Source: Methanospirillum lacunae
GTDB lineage: Archaea > Halobacteriota > Methanomicrobia > Methanomicrobiales > Methanospirillaceae
NCBI RefSeq assembly: GCF_003173355.1
Contig: NZ_QGMY01000006.1
Span: forward strand, 62,001 to 126,000
Direction: 5' to 3'
DNA length: 64,000 nt
The notes beneath the pieces were generated by a model. It searched no databases, was not told where the DNA came from, and worked only from the letters and a program-made list of their open reading frames with translations. The position numbers and the translations under genes are program-made. Shown here one piece after another: positions 57,423-64,000 of this stretch; within the stretch, counting starts at the first letter, position 1, and every line of letters starts with the position of its first letter.

Positions 57423-58174
57423 GCGAATTTCGTGGAATCTACACCCTCTGGCTTCGTGAGGTCAAGAAATTTGTCAGGGAAAAATCACGCCTCGTGAATG
57501 CATTTGTCCAGCCACTGCTCTGGCTCTTCATCTTCGGGACTGGGATGAGGTTTTCGGCAACTGTGCCCGGAGTGAACTACCAGGAGTTTATTTTTCCCGG
57601 CCTTGTCTGTCAGGCAATGCTGTTCACTGCAATGTTTCTTGGAATCCACATAATCTGGGACCGGGAATTCGGGTTTTTAAAAGAGATCCTGGTCTCCCCG
57701 TTATCACGTCCATCAATATTTCTTGGAAAGATGCTTGGTGTCAGCACCGATGTTATGATACAAGGAATTATAATCTTTCCATTTGCTTTTCTCATCGGGG
57801 CACATATTAGTATTGTAGTTTTTTTCCTGACCCTTCCGGTGATGCTCCTTATCACCTTCGGACTGGTCTGTATCGGCCTTACATTTGCAAGCCTGATGAA
57901 AAGTTTCGAAGGATTCGGTCTTGTACAGACGTTTATCAACATGCCGATGTTTTTTTTGAGTGGTGCATTATTTCCACTTAACAATGTTCCACAATGGCTT
58001 CAGGTCGTGAGTCTGGTAAACCCGCTTACTTATGGTGTTGATGCCCTGAGAACAGTTATGATCGGCCCTTCATGGGTCGGGATAGCCCCAATATCTGTTG
58101 ATCTTGCAGTCCTGTTCGTCTTTGACGCAATCATGTTTACATGCGGGACCTGGGCATTTAGCAGGACTGATTAA
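57419..58174 (+). CDS. ABC-2 type exporter permease (second exporter)
   Basis: A 251-residue permease with six helices: FIFPGLVCQAMLFTAMFLG near 52-70, the coupling loop FLKEILVSPLSRPS near 84-97, LVCIGLTFASLM, and the family end FLSGALFPLNNVPQWLQVVSLVNPLTYGVD near 177-206. It pairs with the preceding ATPase, which it overlaps by 4 bp. Confidence 0.87.
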   Translation: MSEFRGIYTLWLREVKKFVREKSRLVNAFVQPLLWLFIFGTGMRFSATVPGVNYQEFIFPGLVCQAMLFTAMFLGIHIIWDREFGFLKEILVSPLSRPSIFLGKMLGVSTDVMIQGIIIFPFAFLIGAHISIVVFFLTLPVMLLITFGLVCIGLTFASLMKSFEGFGLVQTFINMPMFFLSGALFPLNNVPQWLQVVSLVNPLTYGVDALRTVMIGPSWVGIAPISVDLAVLFVFDAIMFTCGTWAFSRTD

Positions 58175-58184
58175 CGATTGATTT

Positions 58185-58631
58185 GTGATAAAAATGACAG
58201 ATATTGTATATAATGAGGAAAAAAAGGATCTTCCAATAGATCAACTGCATTCACTATTCATGTCAGCAGGCTGGATCAGGGAACCTGAAACAGAGGAGAT
58301 GATATCCCATTTTAATCTGCCATTTATCAATTCAACACTCGTCATATCAGCATGGCATGAGGATAAACTCGTCGGAGTAGTGAGGGTTCTCTCTGATAAA
58401 ATTATCAGATCAGCAATTCATGACCTGGTCGTTGATCCAGAATTCCAATGCAGAGGAATTGCAAAAGAACTGCTTACCCGATGTGTTCAAACATATCCAA
58501 AATCAGAGTGGATAGTTCAAACTAATGCTGAAAATGTTGAGTATTTTCTGAAAAATGGTTTTATCCGGTATCCAAGAAATGTGCTTTTCAGACCTTCAGC
58601 ATGGGATCAGGAATATGAGATGAGTATGTAA
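58185..58631 (+). CDS. GNAT acetyltransferase
   Basis: A 145-148 residue protein starting at GTG 58185 or ATG 58194. The acetyl-CoA binding motif is VDPEFQCRGIAKELL near 84-98 (Q/R-x-x-G-x-A/G), with EDKLVGVVRVLSD before and TNAENVEYFLKNGF after, typical of GNAT. The acceptor could be an amine-containing drug, fitting the two exporters upstream, but this is inference. It follows the permease by 10 bp, so it is part of that transcript. Confidence 0.85.
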   Translation: MIKMTDIVYNEEKKDLPIDQLHSLFMSAGWIREPETEEMISHFNLPFINSTLVISAWHEDKLVGVVRVLSDKIIRSAIHDLVVDPEFQCRGIAKELLTRCVQTYPKSEWIVQTNAENVEYFLKNGFIRYPRNVLFRPSAWDQEYEMSM

Positions 58632-58677
58632 AATTTTGAATAACTCAAATATATTCATTATCCTTTTCCAGGTCTGA

Positions 58678-60738
58678 TTATACCGATACACCGGGATTGG
58701 GATTATTCCTGATTTTTGCACGAACATCTGGATTATCCAACTTGATCCCCGGATTGTACGCAAGCCGTGTCGAGTTCAGTAAAACCACGATGGTTGCAAC
58801 CTGATGACCAATGGCACCGACAGCCGGAGATATCAGACCATACCCTGCTGCGATAATCAGCAGAAGATTCAGACCAAGTGCAATACAAATGTTCATTATA
58901 ATTATTGAACTCGTCCGCCTTCCAAGTTGAATAAATTCTGGCAATGCAGAAAGTCCCCGCTGCATCAGAATGACACTGGATGTCTCAAGAGCGATGGTAT
59001 CTTCCCGGGATCCGATACTTATCCCGAGATCAGAGCGTGCAAGTGCAGGCCCGTCATTTGTTCCGTCACCAACAAAACAGACAACTTCCCCTCTCTTCTG
59101 TAGTTTTGAGACATAGGCTTCTTTATCTCCGGGATACATGCCTGAATGAACTGATCCCGGTTCGATTCCACACTGCTGTCCGATCTGTTCAGCAACAACC
59201 TGATTATCACCGGTGAGCATCTCGATTTTGTTGATTCCAAGCTGCCTGATTTTTGCAAATACTGCAGAAGACTCGGGGCGTATGGTATCTGAAACATACA
59301 GAATTCCAATCAGGAACGTGTCACATACAACAAGGATCTCACTGGTTCCACTCATATCATCCCGGGCTTTTGACAGGATGAGAGATGTATCAATCCCTTT
59401 GCTCTCCATGAATCTGCGATTTCCAACAAGAATTTTATGATCCTGCTGGATGTCCTCAATCCCGAGACCCGCAACCTGCTGGGCATAACCGGTGCAGGCA
59501 ATGGATAGCCCGTTATCTATCGCTGTAGAAACGACTGCCTTTGCAATCGGATGTGATGAAGAACATTCTGCAGTTGCAGCAAACAACAGGACATCATCAC
59601 GGGAGTACGAACCACATGCAATAACCTCTGATACAGCCATGTTTCCGCTTGTAATCGTCCCGGTTTTATCAAGAACCAGGACTGTTACATTCCTGCAGAC
59701 TTCCAGGAATTCACCACCCTTGATAAGAATTCCTGATTTCGCAGCAGAACCGAGAGTTGCCAGAACTGCAGACGGTGTCGCAAGCAACAGGGCACACGGG
59801 CATGCAACGATGAGCACAGTGATTGCCCTGATGATACTCCCGGTCAGGACAAAGACAATTATTGCCAGAATAATCATGAGAGGTGAATATACCCGTGCAA
59901 ACCGATCGATAAACGGATGAGACGGCGGTCTCCTCTGACCTGCCTGCCGTATGAGTTCTGCAATCCGGGAGTAGGTTGAATCACCGGCAACCTTTGTAGT
60001 TTTGATAATCAACGTTCCATCAAGGTTAGTACTTCCTGAATATACGAGACTCTCCTTTTCCTTTGCAACCGGAAGACTCTCACCGGTAAGGCAGGACTCA
60101 TCAAGAAACGAGGTTCCTTCGGTCACAACACCATCAACAGGAACAATATCACCGGATCTGACCATCACCACATCACCGATGGCGATCTCATGAACCGGAA
60201 CTTCAACTACTTCGCCACTTTTAATAATGTGGCCAAACCTGGGGTTCCGGGTTACGATTCCCTCAATATCACGTTTTGACCGGGAGTATGCATAATCTTC
60301 AGCCAGTTCACCAATTGTCAGGATAATCGCAACCTCTGCTGCAGCAGTAAATTCTCCTATTGCAACAGCAGCAACTATGGCAATACTCGCGAGTTCGCAG
60401 ACATTCCGCTCACCACCAAGGAGTCCGGTCACTGCCTCCTTAAGGATTGGATAGGCTGTCAGGAGGAGAGCGATGATCGCAGCGGCAGTTCCAATTTCCC
60501 AAATTGCAATGAACCCAACCTCTGAAAGGATTGCAAAACAGACACAGATTCCGGCGATGAATGTACGGATGAGTAATGGGCGGATTGTCTGTGAATCAAA
60601 CTCATGAGTACATCCACATGCTGAATCGCAGGTATTGTGATTGGATGGTTCACTTTCATGATGATTGCAGCAGCTTCCTGATAAACAGTCATCAGAACTG
60701 CACCCAGGCCGTCCCAGGATTTTTTCAAATATTTTCAT
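58678..60738 (-). CDS. Heavy-metal P-type ATPase (P1B)
   Basis: A 686-residue metal pump. N-terminus rich in Cys and His (about 13-46, CSSDDCLSGSCCNHH and CDSACGCTH) as a soft-metal site. Actuator motif TGES near 218, CPC in the membrane near 314, DKTGTIT near 358, SHPIAKA near 400, and GDGTNDGPAL near 570. CPC fits Zn/Cd/Pb or Cu pumps. The last membrane helix reads GAIGHQVATIVVLLNS, whereas Zn/Cd pumps carry an Asp there and Cu pumps a Met-Ser pair, so the metal is uncertain. It overlaps the MarR gene by 14 bp. Confidence 0.88.
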   Translation of the reverse strand: MKIFEKILGRPGCSSDDCLSGSCCNHHESEPSNHNTCDSACGCTHEFDSQTIRPLLIRTFIAGICVCFAILSEVGFIAIWEIGTAAAIIALLLTAYPILKEAVTGLLGGERNVCELASIAIVAAVAIGEFTAAAEVAIILTIGELAEDYAYSRSKRDIEGIVTRNPRFGHIIKSGEVVEVPVHEIAIGDVVMVRSGDIVPVDGVVTEGTSFLDESCLTGESLPVAKEKESLVYSGSTNLDGTLIIKTTKVAGDSTYSRIAELIRQAGQRRPPSHPFIDRFARVYSPLMIILAIIVFVLTGSIIRAITVLIVACPCALLLATPSAVLATLGSAAKSGILIKGGEFLEVCRNVTVLVLDKTGTITSGNMAVSEVIACGSYSRDDVLLFAATAECSSSHPIAKAVVSTAIDNGLSIACTGYAQQVAGLGIEDIQQDHKILVGNRRFMESKGIDTSLILSKARDDMSGTSEILVVCDTFLIGILYVSDTIRPESSAVFAKIRQLGINKIEMLTGDNQVVAEQIGQQCGIEPGSVHSGMYPGDKEAYVSKLQKRGEVVCFVGDGTNDGPALARSDLGISIGSREDTIALETSSVILMQRGLSALPEFIQLGRRTSSIIIMNICIALGLNLLLIIAAGYGLISPAVGAIGHQVATIVVLLNSTRLAYNPGIKLDNPDVRAKIRNNPNPGVSV

Positions 60739-61171
60739 TTATTTTTTGAAGAATCGAAGTAAACGAGATAGTCTCTTCTTTTCCAAGTATTGACGCGATC
60801 TCTGTAGCCAAGTTCAGATGATGCCGGTGATGTTCCTGGAATGTATCTTCACCTTTCTCAGTCAGTTCAATGATATACGACCGACGATCATTCTCTGCCC
60901 TGACCCTCCTGGCAAACCCGCCACGCTCAAGTTTGTCAACAGTAACCGTCGTTGTTCCGGTCGTGATCCCGAGTTTTCCGGCAAGATCTTTCATATTCAT
61001 CCTGCCATGATGTCCCAGAACCTCTATTGCATGAGCCTCAGAGATCTTCAGATGCCCGGCTTCAATCACTGACGATTCCCAGGAAGAAAACCGATCAAAA
61101 AACTCCATAAGGCCTTCATTCAGAAGTTCGATCTCTTCACCATGATCATCGATATCTTGTTTTTTTGACAT
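60725..61171 (-). CDS. MarR family metal-sensor-like regulator
   Basis: From the ATG at 61171 (MSKKQDIDDHG); a TTG at 61183 is weaker. 148 residues: winged helix MNMKDLAGKLGITTGTTTVTVDKL near 58-81 and wing RAENDRRSYIIELTEKG near 90-106. EHHRHHLNLATEI near 113-125, together with the earlier AGHLKISEAH, matches the positions of the zinc ligands of AdcR/ZitR-type MarR proteins. It is probably a metal-responsive repressor of the ATPase gene, which it overlaps by 14 bp. A small inverted repeat TTTGA-TTC-TCAAA lies just upstream. Confidence 0.85.
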   Translation of the reverse strand: MSKKQDIDDHGEEIELLNEGLMEFFDRFSSWESSVIEAGHLKISEAHAIEVLGHHGRMNMKDLAGKLGITTGTTTVTVDKLERGGFARRVRAENDRRSYIIELTEKGEDTFQEHHRHHLNLATEIASILGKEETISFTSILQKINENI

Positions 61172-61394
61172 CTTTATGATCAATTTATTTGATTCTCAAA
61201 CTATTTGAAGACAGAGGAATTGTATGCAAAAAATAATAATTGTTATAATTCGTTGTAATCATCACCGATATCGTAGAACAACAATCCCGGGAAAAAAGAT
61301 AAAAGCCCTGTAAAAACTGGTTACTATTTCATGCATTATTGGCTCACTTCTTAACCAGAAACTCCTTGTGTAAGACCGGGCATACACCAATCTC

Positions 61395-62708
61395 ATGAGA
61401 CTCCTGAACAGTCTGCTTTGCTCTCTTCTTCTGATACTGATTTGTATGGCAGTCACCGGTGAAAACACATTACCGGACAATATAAGCCATCAAACCGACT
61501 TTTCACTGGAGCAATACAATGATCTCAATACTGAACCGGCTCAAATCGTTGCTGACCTAAACAACAGGTTTGCATCAGATCTCTATCTGAATCTGTCTCA
61601 TAGCCCGGATTATACCGGGAAAAATATCTTCTTCTCGCCACTCAGCATCTCATCTGCCGGAGCTTTGACATACGAAGGTGCCAGGGGAAAGACAGCAGAT
61701 GAGATTCGTGCTGTCTTTCATTTCCCGGAAAATTCGTCAATCCTCCGGAAGGGATATGCAGGAGTAAATCCTGGAAGTCCTGGGCCCACAGTCTATTCTG
61801 CAAATGCTCTCTGGGCAGAAAAGACACACCAGTTTCTTCCTGAATATATCGCTCTATCCAGGGACTATTACAGTGCAAATGTTACAAACCTTGATTTTGT
61901 GAATAAATCAGGAGAATCACGGGATGTTATCAATGGTTGGGTGGCTGAAAAGACAAACAACAAGATCCGGGACCTTGTATCACCGGCATCGGTGAATTCT
62001 GCGACAGATTTGGTCATTACAAACGCCATGTACTTCAATGATTCGTGGCTTTCAGGGTTTGACAAGGGCCAGGAGCAGGAGTTCAGAGTTGAACCGGGAA
62101 AAACGGTTCCGATTCAGATGATGGAAAAGACCGGATCTGATCAGAAGTTCATGTACACAGATACCGGAGAACTCCAGGCTCTTGACATTCCATACCAGTC
62201 AGGAAACGGTACCCGGTTGTCAATGCTCGTTCTTCTGCCAAAAGAAGATAATATTACACCAGCTGAAAAAGTCCTGAGAACAGGAAACCTCTCTTCAGTG
62301 ACCGGGGCATTACGCCCGACTGATGTTATCATATACTTCCCAAAATTCAGGCTTGAGACAGAATACCAACTCCCGGATCTTCTGAAAAAAATGGGGATGA
62401 ATACAGCATTTACACCGGATGCAGACTTTTCCGGGATGGATGGAGCACAGGATCTGTTTATCAACGATTTTATTCACAAGGCCTTTGTAGATGTGAACGA
62501 ACAGGGAACTGAAGCATCAGCAGCAACGGTTGTCTCCATGAATGAGATGGCAATCCCTGATAGAAATAAAGAGAGTCCGGTAGTGTTTAAGGCAGACCAT
62601 CCGTTTATCTTCATGATCAGAGATGACAAATCCGGGGCCATTCTCTTTATGGGAAGGGTAATGAACCCTGCCGGAGCACCTTTGGAGAATCTGACATCAG
62701 ATGCGTAA
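61395..62708 (+). CDS. Secreted serpin
   Basis: 437 residues with a signal peptide (MRLLNSLLCSLLLILICMAVTG). The full serpin fold is visible: NIFFSPLSISSAGALTYEGARGKTADEI near 76-103, YFNDSWLSGFD near 215-225, and the reactive-loop hinge NEQGTEASAATVV near 368-380 followed by DHPFIFMIRD. The hinge follows the inhibitory pattern (Gly P15, Thr P14, small residues P12-P9), with Met385 as the probable P1. It should trap a serine or cysteine protease outside the cell. Archaeal serpins are known in a few methanogens and crenarchaea but are uncommon. Confidence 0.9.
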   Translation: MRLLNSLLCSLLLILICMAVTGENTLPDNISHQTDFSLEQYNDLNTEPAQIVADLNNRFASDLYLNLSHSPDYTGKNIFFSPLSISSAGALTYEGARGKTADEIRAVFHFPENSSILRKGYAGVNPGSPGPTVYSANALWAEKTHQFLPEYIALSRDYYSANVTNLDFVNKSGESRDVINGWVAEKTNNKIRDLVSPASVNSATDLVITNAMYFNDSWLSGFDKGQEQEFRVEPGKTVPIQMMEKTGSDQKFMYTDTGELQALDIPYQSGNGTRLSMLVLLPKEDNITPAEKVLRTGNLSSVTGALRPTDVIIYFPKFRLETEYQLPDLLKKMGMNTAFTPDADFSGMDGAQDLFINDFIHKAFVDVNEQGTEASAATVVSMNEMAIPDRNKESPVVFKADHPFIFMIRDDKSGAILFMGRVMNPAGAPLENLTSDA

Positions 62709-62735
62709 ACATCAAAAACTGCTTATATCGCAGTC

Positions 62736-62892
62736 TATACACAATGAGAGAGAGGACACCGAATATATTTTCTTCATTAGGGAAGATCATCAGCAGAATC
62801 ACTCCCATCGTATAGATCGGGCTGGTTCCGATGTCTCCAAACACGAGGCCCAAGGATTTCAATACACGAGATGAATCCAGGATATAGGCCAT
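62736..62892 (-). pseudogene. kup: Remnant of a Kup-type potassium transporter
   Basis: The first 50 residues from the ATG at 62892 read SLGLVFGDIGTSPIYTMGV and NIFGVLSLIVY, the highly conserved N-terminus of Kup (GLVFGDIGTSPLYT and N-x-x-G-x-L-S-L-I). After that the frame no longer fits the family, and the serpin gene ends at 62708, so about 90 percent of the gene is missing. Deletion on integration or a rearrangement at this point is likely. Confidence 0.7.
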
Positions 62893-63030
62893 AATAATCG
62901 TTTTTTAACAACAGTTAAATTACTTCTGGTTTAATGGTTATTTATGATGAGTAAAAGAGTGTCTCAACCTTCATTTCATATTGTTATTCAGATGCACCTC
63001 TACAAAACATGAGTTAATACCGGAGTGAAA

Positions 63031-64000
63031 ATGTTCTCAATCCCATCATTTGTCGCACCAACTAAACGGATTTTGATCATCGCTATCGTTGTGGGAATAA
63101 TTGCAGGAATTGGCTCACTCCTCTTTTTTGAAGGCTTAAAATGGGGCACTGCATTTTTCATGGGATATCTGCTGCAGTACACATACCCACAGGAAGGCCA
63201 GACGGTAACGGAGATCAGCCAGTGGTCAGGACCTCATTCCCTCACACTTTTAATCCCAATCCTCTGCTTTGGAAGTTTACTCACAGGAATCCTGGTTACT
63301 AGGTTCGCACCCGAGGCTGAAGGCCACGGAACCGATGCTGCTATCAAAGCATTTCATGGTGAGGGAAAAATCCGCAGACGTATTCCCCTGCTAAAAGCAC
63401 TGACAGCAATTCTTACAATTTCTACCGGAGGAAGTGCAGGAAGAGAAGGACCATCTGCTCAGATATCAGCAGGATTTGGATCACTCGTGGCAGAACTCCT
63501 GCACCTTACTCCGGCAGAACGACGAATAGCACTCACTACCGGAATAGGAGCGGGTATCGGAACAATATTCAAGGCCCCTCTCGGAGGAGCCATCCTCGCT
63601 GCAGAGGTTTTGTATACCCGGGATTTTGAGTCTGAAGCCATTGTTCCCGCATTTCTCGCTTCCATTATCGGTTATTCAATATTCGGGCTTTTTGAAGGAT
63701 ACTCACCAATATTCATTCTTACATCGCAATGGTGGACAATCTCACAAATACCCATGTTCATCCTGCTAGGCATCCTGTGTGCAGGATTCGGACATCTGTA
63801 TATCTTCACATTTTATGGAACTCGTGACATATTTTCAAAATATTTTAAACAAAACAACCTTCCGGCCTTTTTAAAACCGGTATCTGGTGCTATCCTACTT
63901 GGAATAATTGTAATAGTTCTTGCAAGACTTTTCCCTGATGGAGAAATGCTCGGCCTTGCAAGTATGGGATCAAGTTACGGATACACCCAGCTCATGTTCT
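63031..64000 (+). CDS. ClC-family chloride channel or transporter, partial at right edge
   Basis: Runs off the window; 323 codons are seen from the ATG at 63031. A basic N-terminus and helices (RILIIAIVVGIIAGIGSLLFF) are followed by GHGTDAAIKAF in place of the usual GSGIP, then GSAGREGPSAQ near 138-148, with the gating Glu, and AGIGTIFKAPLGGAILAAE near 176-194, all ClC signatures. Prokaryotic members with the first Ser motif altered may carry other anions. It is separated from the Kup remnant by about 140 bp and reads away from it. Confidence 0.87.
   Translation, partial: MFSIPSFVAPTKRILIIAIVVGIIAGIGSLLFFEGLKWGTAFFMGYLLQYTYPQEGQTVTEISQWSGPHSLTLLIPILCFGSLLTGILVTRFAPEAEGHGTDAAIKAFHGEGKIRRRIPLLKALTAILTISTGGSAGREGPSAQISAGFGSLVAELLHLTPAERRIALTTGIGAGIGTIFKAPLGGAILAAEVLYTRDFESEAIVPAFLASIIGYSIFGLFEGYSPIFILTSQWWTISQIPMFILLGILCAGFGHLYIFTFYGTRDIFSKYFKQNNLPAFLKPVSGAILLGIIVIVLARLFPDGEMLGLASMGSSYGYTQLMF

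Overview
The window looks like a chromosomal segment of a methanogenic archaeon of the Methanomicrobiales, most like Methanospirillum or a close relative. This is inferred from gene families, since no rRNA is present. The signs are HTH-PAS regulators, PAS sensors lacking an ATPase domain, paired MMPL transporter and secreted CARDB-like proteins, NosD/PKD/PEGA surface proteins, a papain-fold protease with a methanogen-type lectin-like domain, and TATA-like promoters close to start codons. I saw no tRNA, rRNA or CRISPR array.

Left part (1-9.1 kb): a gene fragment at the edge, then a noncoding cluster of CCCGCT motifs, a DUF3795 protein and a PAS protein. A candidate integrated element follows (about 2.2-7.8 kb). 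Its minus-strand replication block has a nuclease-like protein, a 959-residue primase-polymerase/ATPase/zinc-finger protein and a small protein. Its plus-strand block encodes three small proteins, one secreted and one membrane-anchored. Behind it lies an MNT antitoxin gene with a broken HEPN partner.

Centre-left (9.1-31 kb): two paralogous operons, each a secreted CARDB-like protein followed by an MMPL/RND transporter (9.1-12.7 and 27.2-30.9 kb). The first is divergent from an HTH-PAS regulator across a palindromic operator region; a MarR gene lies upstream of the second. Between them are a hydrolase, a decayed cysteine hydrolase, a TPR protein, a NosD/PKD/PEGA surface protein, an orphan substrate-binding protein, a methyltransferase, an N-formylglutamate amidohydrolase homologue, a membrane PAS sensor, a Nudix hydrolase, a DUF6155-like protein and a lipoprotein-like protein.

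Centre (32-44.4 kb): a surface-protein locus full of duplications. It ends in a 1950-residue mosaic protein (papain-like protease, lectin-like domain, TIG-like repeats, beta-helix, InlB-like repeats, PKD). Upstream lie two decayed copies of its beta-helix segment, a decayed copy of its promoter and first codons, three paralogous secreted proteins, and a 127-bp element with terminal inverted repeats inserted into one decayed copy. The AT-rich protease half and the GC-richer repeat half of the large gene look compositionally different, which suggests domain shuffling.

Right part (44.4-64 kb): a six-PAS regulator shortened by a frameshift, a response regulator, a membrane metallophosphoesterase, and a drug-resistance-like cluster (PadR, short UvrA-like ATPase, two DrrA/DrrB-type ABC exporters, GNAT). 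Then come a MarR plus heavy-metal P-type ATPase operon, a secreted serpin, a Kup remnant, and a ClC channel gene running off the right edge.
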